Below are positions 8,596-16,975 of a stretch of DNA of 64,000 nucleotides, in pieces (position 1 is the stretch's first letter; each line of letters opens with the position of its first letter). Made by a program: the position numbers and the translations under genes. The DNA is from Marinococcus luteus (GTDB lineage: Bacteria > Bacillota > Bacilli > Bacillales > Marinococcaceae). Under the pieces are notes generated by a model. That model searched no databases. It was not told where the DNA came from and saw nothing but the letters and a program-made list of their open reading frames with translations. The DNA lies in assembly GCF_900106595.1 (NCBI RefSeq), contig NZ_FNNC01000003.1, positions 248,001-312,000 on the forward strand, written 5' to 3'.

Positions 8596-9186
8596 TCACG
8601 TTTCTTCGTCCTGCTCGAGCGGCACAAAAGCTACATACTCGACTACAGAAGAGCTCAGTTCCCCCTGACTGTTTTTTTCTATGAGCAGCAGTTCCTGCCC
8701 CCTTCGGCCTCCTACCGGGACCATCATTTTCCCTGGCGCTGCCAGCTGCCCGACTAAGGACTCCGGCACAGCTTTCGCTGCTGCCGTTACCATAATACGG
8801 TCGTACGGCGCATGCTCCGGCCAACCTTTACTCCCGTCACCCAGCCGGTAATTAATGTTCGTAAACCCTGCTTCCTTCAGGCGCTCCTGTGCCCTTTCCT
8901 GCAGCGGCAATATTCGTTCGACCGTATAGACCTGTTCAGCAAAAGCTGCTAACAGAGCTGTCTGGTAGCCGGAACCCGTACCAACCTCGAGCACCCGGGA
9001 GGCTGGCTCAACGTCCAGCTCCAGCGTCATTTTCAACACGAGTGACGGCTGGGAGATGGTCTGTCCGTGCCCAATCGATAAAGCCTGATCCCAATTGGCA
9101 AGATTTTTGTCCGTATCCATATAAAAACTGCGGTCCATTGCCCGAAAATAGCTTCGTATTTCTTTATTCCTATCGCTTTTCGACAT
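8596..9186 (-). CDS. pcm: Protein-L-isoaspartate O-methyltransferase
   Basis: A 196-residue SAM-dependent methyltransferase that methylates isoaspartyl residues so that aged proteins can be repaired. Seen: the family-specific substrate stretch LSIGHGQTISQPS, SAM-binding motif I VLEVGTGSGYQT, the acidic residue after strand 2 (YTVER) and the GDGSKGWPEHAPYD post-motif region. Length is normal. AAAGGAG lies before the ATG. Pcm is uncommon in Firmicutes and may have been gained horizontally, but base composition looks like that of its neighbours. Confidence 0.9.
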   Translation of the reverse strand: MSKSDRNKEIRSYFRAMDRSFYMDTDKNLANWDQALSIGHGQTISQPSLVLKMTLELDVEPASRVLEVGTGSGYQTALLAAFAEQVYTVERILPLQERAQERLKEAGFTNINYRLGDGSKGWPEHAPYDRIMVTAAAKAVPESLVGQLAAPGKMMVPVGGRRGQELLLIEKNSQGELSSSVVEYVAFVPLEQDEET

Positions 9187-9389
9187 AATTGGACTCCTTT
9201 CTTCTGATGTTTCCGAACCCTTACTCTCTTGTGAGTTTTCTTATTTGTATTCTTTTCCCGCACGCTTCATTATCCATTCCTCCCCTTGAAAAAATTGAAT
9301 GGCTCAAGCATACTTTTAGACAAATAGGGTTATTCGTACTACGATTACTCTATACTCGCAATGAAGCGAAATGAAGGAGGTTCTCATAA

Positions 9390-9704
9390 ATGGCTATTGT
9401 ACACGTATCAGATCAGGACTTTTCCCAACAGATTTCCGAAGGTGTCGTTCTAACTGACTTTTGGGCACCTTGGTGCGGACCCTGCAAAATGATTGCTCCG
9501 GTTCTCGAAGAAATTAACGAAGAAATTGGCGATAACGTTAAAATTGCTAAATTAAACGTTGATGAAAATCAGGAAACTGCCGGTAAATACGGTGTTATGA
9601 GCATTCCAACACTCATGATTTTCAAGGACGGCGAAATGGTAGAACAAATCGTCGGCTTCCAGCCGAAAGATCAGCTCCAGGGCCTGCTTGAAAAACACAT
9701 GTGA
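9390..9704 (+). CDS. trxA: Thioredoxin
   Basis: A 104-residue classical thioredoxin with the active site WCGPCK, the preceding VLTDFWAPW strand, and cis-proline in MSIPTLMIF. It is a cytoplasmic disulfide reductant for ribonucleotide reductase, peroxiredoxins and others. Length and motifs match Bacillus TrxA. AAGGAGG precedes the ATG and a terminator follows. Confidence 0.95.
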   Translation: MAIVHVSDQDFSQQISEGVVLTDFWAPWCGPCKMIAPVLEEINEEIGDNVKIAKLNVDENQETAGKYGVMSIPTLMIFKDGEMVEQIVGFQPKDQLQGLLEKHM

Positions 9705-9716
9705 TTTTTCGTTATT

Positions 9717-9752
9717 AAAAATCCCGCGCTCGCTATGAGCACGGGATTTTTT
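9717..9752 (+). terminator. Bidirectional terminator, trxA / BASS transporter
   Basis: The AAAATCCCG...CGGGATTTTTT hairpin between convergent genes carries T-runs both ways. Confidence 0.88.
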
Positions 9753-9755
9753 CTG

Positions 9756-10718
9756 TTACTTATAGTGCTTCCATTCTTTTTCCTCCAAAGCTTCTTCCCT
9801 CTTCTGGCTTTTTCTTCCCCACCAGGACACGAGCAGCGGCCCGGAGATATTGTGCCAAACGGAAAAAATAGCGCTTGGAAGCGCAGCAAGCGGCGTGAAG
9901 TGGACCGTGGCCAGCTGAGTGCCAAGCCCGGAATTCTGCATTCCTACCTCAATCGATACTGCCCGCCGTTTTGTTTCGTCTAATCCCACCAGTTTCGCCG
10001 TTACATAGCCAAGAGCCAAACCAAAGCTGTTATGAAGCACAACCGCTGCAAAAACCAATAGTCCAGTTGCAGCAATGTTCTCCTGATTTGCTCCGACCAC
10101 TCCGGCTACAATAGCAATAATGGCTGCCATGGAAACAATCGGAAGTGCCCGAACGCTTTTTTCCACTGTCTTTGGAAACAGCTGTTTGATAATTAAACCG
10201 AGCGCAATAGGTATAATAATCACCTGAAAAATGGATAGAAACATCGCCAGCGGATCCACCGGCAGCCACTCATTTGCAAGCACCAGAAGGGCAAGCGGCG
10301 TCAGAAGAGGCGCTAGCAGTGTCGACACCGTCGTCATAGCAACCGATACCGGAAGGTCCCCTTTGGCCAGGTACACCATGACGTTTGACGCTGTCCCTCC
10401 CGGACAAGCGCCTACAAGCACGAGACCTGCCGCTATTTCCGGCGGAAGCTGCAGAACCAGGGCAATGATAAAAGCCGCAAGCGGCATGATAACAAACTGC
10501 GCAACCACCCCGGTCAGTACCGGCAGCGGTTTTTTTGCGACTATGCGGAAATCGGAAAGGTTCAGCGTAAGTCCCATACCAAACATTATGACCCCAAGTA
10601 AAATAGTTATGTAACCAGTAATTCCTACAAATACATCCGGCAGCAGATAAGCAATAAATGCAACCACTAACACAAAAACAGCAAAATATTTATTTACGAA
10701 TATATTCAGGCTGTTCAT
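9756..10718 (-). CDS. BASS family sodium-dependent transporter
   Basis: A 320-residue, roughly ten-helix membrane protein of the bile acid:sodium symporter family, similar in type to B. subtilis YocS and bacterial PanS. Seen: PGGTASNVMVYLAKGD in the first crossover region, and EVGMQNSGLG plus ALPSAIFSVWHNISG in the second half. The substrate in bacteria is usually a carboxylate (2-keto acid, pantoate) rather than bile acid and cannot be assigned here. AAAGGAG lies before the ATG. The C-terminus ends in a charged Lys/Glu tail. Confidence 0.88.
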   Translation of the reverse strand: MNSLNIFVNKYFAVFVLVVAFIAYLLPDVFVGITGYITILLGVIMFGMGLTLNLSDFRIVAKKPLPVLTGVVAQFVIMPLAAFIIALVLQLPPEIAAGLVLVGACPGGTASNVMVYLAKGDLPVSVAMTTVSTLLAPLLTPLALLVLANEWLPVDPLAMFLSIFQVIIIPIALGLIIKQLFPKTVEKSVRALPIVSMAAIIAIVAGVVGANQENIAATGLLVFAAVVLHNSFGLALGYVTAKLVGLDETKRRAVSIEVGMQNSGLGTQLATVHFTPLAALPSAIFSVWHNISGPLLVSWWGRKSQKREEALEEKEWKHYK

Positions 10719-10949
10719 TCTCCCACTCCTTTATTTTCTCTAAATTATGAAATATTTAGCATTTTAACGCTATTGCACTAACATTTCAATCCTTTAACAG
10801 GAAAAAGGAAGCGGAATACTTTGTTTTCCTTTTACATTATTCTTCTATTGAAACCAGACCTGCCCTGGAGTAGTTTGTTTAAAGAAGGGCTCCTAAGGGA
10901 ATCTTTCGGCAAAGCGTTTGCTCGTAAAAACAACAGGAGGGGATTAAGC

Positions 10950-11678
10950 ATGTGGTGGTGGAGATTTAATCATGACGGTCCGGCCTTTGAACCTTTTGGT
11001 ACCGGGCAGCTTATGGTATGGCTTTGTCTTGCCCTTGCCTGCACCGGTATTATACTTTTTCAAAACTACCTTCGGCGCGAGCCCTTAGCCAGACAGACGA
11101 TTAAGTGGCTCATCATTTCCACCTTTCTCCTTGGACAGCTGGCCCTGCAGCTTTTTTATATTACAAATGGCATTTGGAACCCGCGTTTTTCACTTCCGCT
11201 TAAAGTCAGCGATCTGGCCTGGATAGCAGTCGTTATTATGCTTATAACCGGCAGTCGCTTTTGGACTGCCTTCGCGTTTTATGCCGGTACATCAAGCGCC
11301 TTACTTACTATAGTGTTTCCAGACATGGAACGGTACGGCTTCCCTCATTTTCGGTTTCTTCACTTTTTTATTACCCACGCGCTTATTGTGGCAGCCGTTG
11401 TTTATCAGGTGGTGGTGAAGCGTACCTTTATATCTTTTCGTTCCTTGTTTGTCGTTTGGGGAGCCTTGAACGCTGCCGCCGTGTTGGCATTTTTGGTAAA
11501 TCTATATTTCGACGCCAACTACATGTATTTAATGGAAAAACCAGCGTCCCCTTCCCCATATGATTTCTTTGGCCCGTGGCCTTATTACTTACTCACGCTT
11601 CAAGCCATAGCATTAACTGCGTTTTTAAGCCTGTATGCAGGGTACCGCTTCATTCTAAAAAAGTTTCTCCTTTTTTAA
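10950..11678 (+). CDS. YwaF-like integral membrane protein (TIGR02206 type)
   Basis: A 242-residue protein with about seven hydrophobic segments. The start is the ATG at 10950 (MWWWRFNHDG), set by AGGAGGGG 7 nt upstream. The N-terminal FEPFGTGQ region, the conserved charged/aromatic residues between helices (SLPLKVSDLAW, FPHFRFLHFFITH) and the late SPYDFFGPWPYYLL motif match the Bacillus YwaF family, whose function is unknown. It stands alone and converges on the phospholipase-D-like gene. Confidence 0.8.
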   Translation: MWWWRFNHDGPAFEPFGTGQLMVWLCLALACTGIILFQNYLRREPLARQTIKWLIISTFLLGQLALQLFYITNGIWNPRFSLPLKVSDLAWIAVVIMLITGSRFWTAFAFYAGTSSALLTIVFPDMERYGFPHFRFLHFFITHALIVAAVVYQVVVKRTFISFRSLFVVWGALNAAAVLAFLVNLYFDANYMYLMEKPASPSPYDFFGPWPYYLLTLQAIALTAFLSLYAGYRFILKKFLLF

Positions 11679-11689
11679 TTGTTCTGCGC

Positions 11690-13162
11690 TTAAAACGAAG
11701 ACATCCCACTCCACTCCTGCAGCCGGTACCGCCAATAAAGCAGACGGGAATTATTTTTATATTTTTTGTAATCCAGCGTGTGCGTGCCATCGGAATTATT
11801 CCACAGCCGTTGATAATAACTCCGCACTTCTTCTACAGCCTCCGAATCATTATTGCCGGTGACCACAACATCAGTTTCCAAATTGTAATTATCCAAATTT
11901 CTTCTCGTCATGTTCGCTGATCCACCAATAACTACTGTCTGCTCTGTCTTTTCCATCATCATCATTTTGGCATGATACTGTACCCCATCGGCATGATACC
12001 ACCTTATGTTAATACGCCCATTTGTTTTCTTCACGAGCTCATGAGCTGCCGGTTGATTGGGAATGCCTATTTTTTCGCTTCCAAAAGCTTCTTCGTTTAT
12101 ATCCATAATAATATTAATATCAGCCCCCCGGTTCGCCGCTTCGATGAGCGCTTCAATGACATCGCGGTCCGCTAAATAAAACATTCCCATACGTAATTTC
12201 CCGCCCCGGGATAATTCGCGTATTTCTCTCAGCACCCGCTCTTTAATTTTTCGTTCTGTTAAAAGCTGCACTTTATATTCTCCTATCCCCGTGGGGACCT
12301 CCACGTCAGATATAAACGAATCGAACTTTTCCCCCGGCCGGCCCGCCATCTCCGCTACTGCTTTTTCTGTTTTCAATAAATCCTTCAGTACAGCCCCCCT
12401 GACTTCGAAGCCTGTATTTGCATGATACCCGCTGGCATCGTGAGGATTTGCTGAAGTAACCATTCCTGCTTTTTCTGTAACAAGCGTTTTCCGGTGGTTG
12501 GCTTTAAAATTTAAAATCTCCAGATAAGAACGAAGCGTTACGTCCGGAGCATTGCTGCTGAAGAAGTTTGGAAGCCACCCTCTCCCGTGGTTTCCAAACC
12601 ACTGAACAAAAGTCCGGTAAAACCCTGAGTAAAGCGGATTTGAATCCCTTAATGCTTCCAGTTCCGTGAAAATGACTTCAATGCCGCTCTCTTCGAGCTG
12701 CTGAAAGTGCTCAGGCGTATAAGCCCCGTAAAAAGTGTTTACCGGATCAGTTATAACCACTATTTCTATATCAGGCTCCGCTTCTTTTTTGTTGATTAAT
12801 GCCTCCGAAACGCGCCTCGTTAATGGCGGAAAATCCGCTCCCGCTTCATGCTCGCTGTTAAAGTAGAACATATCCATAACGATAAACTGATCCGCTTCTT
12901 CAATTTTCCGCATAACTGTATCAAATATTTCTTGTTCCACCACCTTTGATTCCGTAGAGGAAACGTAGGTATGATCCTCAAGAAAACGGACATTGTCTGT
13001 ACGATGCTCCTTGCCCTCATAGGAAACATTCGCAGGCAGGGGCTTATTGCTCCCATAAACAGCGGTCACGACTACAGCTGAAATAGTACCGAGTAAAGCC
13101 ACCAGCATCCACTTCTGTCTAAGAGAGTCTCTCTGAAGTACTTTCGGAATTTTTCTTCTCAT
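11690..13162 (-). CDS. Membrane-anchored phospholipase D-like protein (two HKD motifs)
   Basis: A 490-residue protein with an N-terminal membrane segment (about residues 18-36) that would place the rest outside the cell. Two PLD-type catalytic motifs are seen: H223-x-K225 in NHRKTLVTEKAGMVTSAN and H397-x-K399 in YHAKMMMMEK, each followed by the expected Gly/Ser-Asn stretch. It is a phosphatidyltransferase or phosphodiesterase of the cardiolipin synthase/PLD superfamily, but it lacks the two-helix N-terminus of canonical Cls and is extracytoplasmic, so substrate and direction are open. AAAGGAG precedes the ATG. Confidence 0.85.
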   Translation of the reverse strand: MRRKIPKVLQRDSLRQKWMLVALLGTISAVVVTAVYGSNKPLPANVSYEGKEHRTDNVRFLEDHTYVSSTESKVVEQEIFDTVMRKIEEADQFIVMDMFYFNSEHEAGADFPPLTRRVSEALINKKEAEPDIEIVVITDPVNTFYGAYTPEHFQQLEESGIEVIFTELEALRDSNPLYSGFYRTFVQWFGNHGRGWLPNFFSSNAPDVTLRSYLEILNFKANHRKTLVTEKAGMVTSANPHDASGYHANTGFEVRGAVLKDLLKTEKAVAEMAGRPGEKFDSFISDVEVPTGIGEYKVQLLTERKIKERVLREIRELSRGGKLRMGMFYLADRDVIEALIEAANRGADINIIMDINEEAFGSEKIGIPNQPAAHELVKKTNGRINIRWYHADGVQYHAKMMMMEKTEQTVVIGGSANMTRRNLDNYNLETDVVVTGNNDSEAVEEVRSYYQRLWNNSDGTHTLDYKKYKNNSRLLYWRYRLQEWSGMSSF

Positions 13163-13880
13163 ACCAGTGCTCCTTTTATTGGTTTTGTGTCTCCGGATTT
13201 TCTTTAATCAAAACCTTTTGCAACAGGCATCACTGTATACTCTTTTCTCTGAAGTTTCTATTGGTTTCTTATTCCCGATAGTTTAAATATTAAAATGCAG
13301 TTCCTGTACGGTCCAATTATTAAATAAGTTATTTGGATAACTACTGAATTACTGCAAAAATAAAACATGTATATTTAACACTTATTATGATTTATCAATT
13401 TATATTACAAAAATGTTACAAGTATATTACTGTTCACCTTCAAAGGTTCTACTTGATTCCCTTAATATTTATATAAAAAACGTCAAATTATAGTTAACTG
13501 TCATTTTTATACATAGTCTTTTTTACCTAAGTAACAGCCTTTGGCATTATTTATTAAAAATTCAAACTATTAATAAGGCAATTGAATTTTTTTGCTTTAA
13601 TTATTTCAGAAATACTTTTATAAAAGCATTTTTATTAAAACTATATTACAAAACTTACACATTATTGAATTGTCTCTCACATTCTTATAGAATTGGGTTT
13701 ATAGAAAAACACATACTAAAGACTCACAAAAATACATTTAGGAGGTGCAGCTTCACTTCGCTACATCCATTGGACTGTCTACTACTTATACTTATAAAAT
13801 CCAGTATTCTTATCGAAAAACTTATCATTATACTCCTACATATATAAGACAGCGGATGATAAAGCAAGTGAACACACATA
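13163..13880. other. 718-bp AT-rich intergenic region
   Basis: This is strikingly AT-rich compared with both neighbouring genes and contains no convincing gene. A strong ribosome-binding-like AGGAGGTG at 13740-13746 has no good start codon at the usual distance; the only possibility is a GTG that overlaps it. It most likely holds the promoter and a long leader for the secreted NlpC/P60 gene. Confidence 0.5.
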
Positions 13881-14915
13881 ATGAAAAAATACTTATTCGG
13901 AACAGCAGTAACGGCAGGGGTACTATTCGCAGGTCCCCAGGCAGCGGATGCAGCAATTGATGACCACGGCTCTTTATCTTACGGCGATAGTAATTCTTCC
14001 GTAAACGATCTTCAGGAAGCATTAAAGGAAGAAGGACACTTTGAAGGCTACACCGGATCCCGCTTCGGCCCTAAAACACTTGAGGCCGTTAAGGACTTCC
14101 AATCTGCAGAAGGACTTTCTTCTCCTTCCGGCAGTTATTATGGTGTAGCAGGACCTTCGACTCAGTCTTCTTTAATGGACGCAATTGATTCCAGCTCTTC
14201 TTCGAACACAGCGAGCTCATCGAGCAAATCAAGCAGTTCAGATTCCACTTCGATTGGAAGCCATGGTTCTTTATCGTACGGCGATAGTAATTCTTCCGTA
14301 AACGCGCTCCAAAAAGAATTAAAAGAACACGGCTTTTTCGAGGGATACACCGGTTCCCGTTTCGGCCCTAAAACACTTCAGGCCGTTAAGGATTTCCAGT
14401 CCGCTACAGGCCTCTCGTCTCCTTCCGGCAGCTACTACGGGGTAGCAGGTCCATCCACTCAGAGTGCTCTGATGGATTACGACGGATCTTCTGCGAGCAG
14501 TGATGAAGTAAAGAGCAGTTCTGATAGTGATAGCGATGAACAGGTAGCCGGCGTTTCTACAGGCACTGGTGCAGACATCGTCAGCACAGCCAAGCAGTAC
14601 ATGGGCACTCCTTACGTATGGGGCGGCATGTCTCCAAGCGGCTTTGACTGCAGTGGTTTTCTTAACTACGTATATGATAAACACGGCAAAAGCATGCCGC
14701 GTACTGTAGCATCTATTTACAGTGAAAGCACAAAGGTCTCCAGCCCGTCTGTTGGCGACATCGTTTTCTTTGATACACGAGGCGGCGCTTCGCACGCTGG
14801 TATTTACGTTGGAAACAACGAATTCATTCACGCAGGCGCTTCCACCGGAGTTACTGTCTCGAGCATGGACAGTTCCTATTGGGCCCCTCGCTACATGGGC
14901 GCCGGCCAAATCTAA
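13881..14915 (+). CDS. Secreted NlpC/P60 cell-wall endopeptidase with two peptidoglycan-binding repeats
   Basis: A 344-residue exported protein. A signal peptide is cleaved near residue 24 (AADA-A), followed by two nearly identical PG_binding_1-type units (residues 29-100 and 128-199), Ser-rich linkers, and an NlpC/P60 domain from about 230. Catalytic C257 (FDCSGF), H305 (SHAGIYVG) and H317 (FIHAG) are all present, so it should cleave peptide stems of peptidoglycan. The Shine-Dalgarno site just before the ATG is weak. A paralogue at 60701 has the Cys changed to Ser. The unusual 718-bp AT-rich leader upstream may set its expression. Confidence 0.88.
   Translation: MKKYLFGTAVTAGVLFAGPQAADAAIDDHGSLSYGDSNSSVNDLQEALKEEGHFEGYTGSRFGPKTLEAVKDFQSAEGLSSPSGSYYGVAGPSTQSSLMDAIDSSSSSNTASSSSKSSSSDSTSIGSHGSLSYGDSNSSVNALQKELKEHGFFEGYTGSRFGPKTLQAVKDFQSATGLSSPSGSYYGVAGPSTQSALMDYDGSSASSDEVKSSSDSDSDEQVAGVSTGTGADIVSTAKQYMGTPYVWGGMSPSGFDCSGFLNYVYDKHGKSMPRTVASIYSESTKVSSPSVGDIVFFDTRGGASHAGIYVGNNEFIHAGASTGVTVSSMDSSYWAPRYMGAGQI
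13965..14180 (+). repeat. Internal repeat, copy 1 (peptidoglycan-binding unit)
   Basis: Encodes residues 29-100 of the NlpC/P60 protein and is highly similar at DNA and protein level to 14262-14477. Both begin HGSLSYGDSNSSVN and end GPSTQS. Recent duplication inside the gene is likely. Confidence 0.8.
14262..14477 (+). repeat. Internal repeat, copy 2 (peptidoglycan-binding unit)
   Basis: Second copy of the unit at 13965-14180. DNA stretches such as the one encoding SYGDSNSSVN are identical or nearly so, leaving the gene open to copy-number change by slippage. Confidence 0.8.
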
Positions 14916-14929
14916 ACAGCATCAGCACA

Positions 14930-14972
14930 AAAAGCCAGAAGATCCCTCCGGAACGGCTCTCCTGGCTTTTTT
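14930..14972 (+). terminator. Terminator after the NlpC/P60 gene
   Basis: AAAAGCCAG (14930-14938) pairs with CTGGCTTTT (14962-14970) and is followed by more T; partial inner pairing extends the stem. It also lies downstream of the convergent HAD gene. Confidence 0.75.
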
Positions 14973-14989
14973 GCATCTTTGCTGCCTGT

Positions 14990-15838
14990 CTACAAATAGT
15001 TTTCGAGCGCATAAGCGACGCCGTTTTCCAGATAGCTTTTAGTTACATAATCCCCCGCTTCTATCACTTCTTCCACTGCGTTTCCCATGGCAATACTTGT
15101 ACCGGCAATCTCAAACATAGGCAGATCATTTAAGTTGTCCCCGATAGCTGCTGTACTTTCGAGCGGCACTCCCATTTCTTCTGCCATACGCTTAAGAGCG
15201 TACCCTTTGCTTACGCTTGGGTGGGCGATTTCAAGCTTTGTGATCCCCGAGGACGTCAAAGACACATCTGTACGCGGAGTCAGCTGGTCCCTAAGCTTTG
15301 TTAATCTTTTCCGATCGAAGGACAATACAAATATTTTGTATATTTCTTCCGTTGCCGGATCCACGTCCCGGTAGTCTTTCATATATCCCGTGCCGTGCTG
15401 GGCGTATTGGATGCCCATCTCCTCTTCCGACCAGGCTTTTGTCACCTCTTCGTTCTCTTCCTGTACCCTTTGCACTTCTTCCCTGAGGCGCTCCTTACCG
15501 CCTTCAAGCAGTATTACTCCCTGGTTCGTGTATATCTCATAGTACCAATCTTCATTTTCAAGCTCGGGAAGCAGCTCTTCGGTGATTCCTTCAGGCATGA
15601 CCAGCTGATCAATGCTCTCTCCGTCCTGATAGGTCCATGCCCCGTTTCCGACTATCATAGGGCAGTCCAGTCCGGCAAGTTTTAAAATATTCTCAGTGTC
15701 CTGCAGCGACCTTCCTGAGCAGACGGCTACTATATCTCCATTTTCCTGTGCAGCCTTTATAGCTTTTACATTTTCTGCACTGATGGAACGATCTTTTTTA
15801 ATGAGTGTTCCGTCTAAATCAACGGCGATTAGCTTCAT
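14990..15838 (-). CDS. Cof-type HAD-IIB phosphatase
   Basis: A 282-residue HAD-superfamily hydrolase. The start is placed at the ATG at 15838 (MKLIAVDLDGTLI), with GGGAGG upstream; a longer frame has no ribosome site. Motif I is DLDGTL with the nucleophile and acid/base Asp, motif II is CSGRS, motif III is Lys in SKGYAL, and motif IV is IGDNLNDLPMF. The Cof subfamily has a large C2B cap and usually removes phosphate from sugar phosphates, FMN or PLP; the substrate cannot be told. It stands alone on its strand. Confidence 0.88.
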   Translation of the reverse strand: MKLIAVDLDGTLIKKDRSISAENVKAIKAAQENGDIVAVCSGRSLQDTENILKLAGLDCPMIVGNGAWTYQDGESIDQLVMPEGITEELLPELENEDWYYEIYTNQGVILLEGGKERLREEVQRVQEENEEVTKAWSEEEMGIQYAQHGTGYMKDYRDVDPATEEIYKIFVLSFDRKRLTKLRDQLTPRTDVSLTSSGITKLEIAHPSVSKGYALKRMAEEMGVPLESTAAIGDNLNDLPMFEIAGTSIAMGNAVEEVIEAGDYVTKSYLENGVAYALENYL

Positions 15839-16020
15839 TTCTGATTTCCTCCCAATGTAATAACGATATGAATCTTTCTTATTTACTTTTATCATAAACT
15901 TTTGGCAATGTCGCGAATAAATTTACAGGAGGATTCTATTAATATACTCTTCAAAGTTATATATTCCTCCGGAAGTATGTTTTAATTAAAGAAAGACCAT
16001 CAAAGAAACGGGGAGTTGCA

Positions 16021-16464
16021 ATGAACCAGGCAGCAGATACTTATTGGAAGAATTTTTGGCAGCAGCGAAACGAAACCCCGCCCGAACAGGTAACAGCCTG
16101 GTCCTTTGGCGTGGACCCCGATGAGCTTGCAGAGCTTGTCGTGTCCGGAGTCAAAACGGCTACATGCTCTGCTTACATGTTTTATGAGATAGAAAATGAA
16201 CCTCTTCCTTCGATGGGGGATTACAGCGTCGTTTTAAACAGAGCCGGCGACCCGGTATGTATTATCCAAACCACCAGTGTCAAAATTATGCCGATGAACG
16301 AAGTGCCCAAAGAATTTGCTGAAGCTGAAGGGGAAGGAGACCGTTCCTACGAGTATTGGTGGAATGCGCATGAACAATTTTTTACCGAAGCGCTCGAAGA
16401 GGTTGGGGAAATATTCCGGGAGGATATGACGGTCGTCTGTGAACGGTTCGAAGTAGTAAAATAA
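16021..16464 (+). CDS. ASCH domain protein (YhfF-like)
   Basis: A 147-residue protein made of a single ASCH domain: the early WSFG segment, the GVKTATCSAYM strand/turn (GxKxAT core), GDYSVVLNRAGDPVCIIQTTSV and the acidic GEGDRSYEYWWNAHEQFF helix. ASCH domains resemble PUA folds and bind RNA; a few members have ribonuclease or acetylcytidine amidohydrolase activity. B. subtilis YhfF is the nearest type I recognise. GGGGAG precedes the ATG. It converges on the monooxygenase gene. Confidence 0.8.
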   Translation: MNQAADTYWKNFWQQRNETPPEQVTAWSFGVDPDELAELVVSGVKTATCSAYMFYEIENEPLPSMGDYSVVLNRAGDPVCIIQTTSVKIMPMNEVPKEFAEAEGEGDRSYEYWWNAHEQFFTEALEEVGEIFREDMTVVCERFEVVK

Positions 16465-16477
16465 GGAAAAATCAATA

Positions 16478-16512
16478 AAGGAGAAGCTGCTTGCGGGCAG
16501 CTTCTCCTTTTC
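16478..16512 (+). terminator. Bidirectional terminator, ASCH gene / monooxygenase gene
   Basis: A 13-bp perfect stem AAGGAGAAGCTGC / GCAGCTTCTCCTT with a 6-nt loop and flanking T-runs lies between two convergent stop codons. Confidence 0.9.
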
Positions 16513-16514
16513 GT

Positions 16515-16802
16515 TTATTCTACCGGTTTTAATTTATACACTTCTCTTGATACAACGAGATTCTCTGTATTTTCCCGGTAGGCCTGATAATGTTCGGTCT
16601 GAATATGCTGCTGCACGGCTTCTTCATCCTTCCACTGTTCTGAAAAGATAAATACCCCGTCCTGCGCTTCCGATTCATACAGAACATATTCCAGGCAGCC
16701 CGCTTCTGCCCGCGACGGAGCCAGCGCCTTTTTCAGCTCTGTTTTCAAAGCTTCTTCCTTTCCCGGCTCTGCCTGCAGAAATGCTTTAATGGTTACTGTC
16801 AT
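16515..16802 (-). CDS. Antibiotic biosynthesis monooxygenase (ABM) family protein
   Basis: A 95-residue single ferredoxin-like ABM domain (YgiN/YdhR/HmoB type): an N-terminal MTVTIKAFLQAEPGKEEALK strand-helix, central CLEYVLYESEAQDGVFIFSEQWKD, and the QHIQTEHYQAYRE helix with the usual His. Such dimers act as quinol or small aromatic monooxygenases or in heme handling; the substrate is not evident. AAAGGAGG lies before the ATG, and a TATAAT box lies upstream at 16826-16831. Confidence 0.85.
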   Translation of the reverse strand: MTVTIKAFLQAEPGKEEALKTELKKALAPSRAEAGCLEYVLYESEAQDGVFIFSEQWKDEEAVQQHIQTEHYQAYRENTENLVVSREVYKLKPVE

Positions 16803-16975
16803 ACATCTTCCTCCTTTGTATATTTATTATACGGCTGCGCTGCCTGTTTCTGCACGGCTCAGGACTTGAGGCATAAAACAATCTTTCGCAGGAAAATTCA
16901 CTTCGTTGCTTACTTTGACAGATTCATACAGTAGAATAAGAGAAAACAGTAATTATTGCGGCGAGGTGATCAGCA

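Noticed and set aside
13745-13960. A 71-codon frame beginning with GTG before the NlpC/P60 gene
   Set aside because: Its GTG overlaps the AGGAGG itself, it runs out of frame into the signal-peptide region of a clear gene, and the translation has no features.
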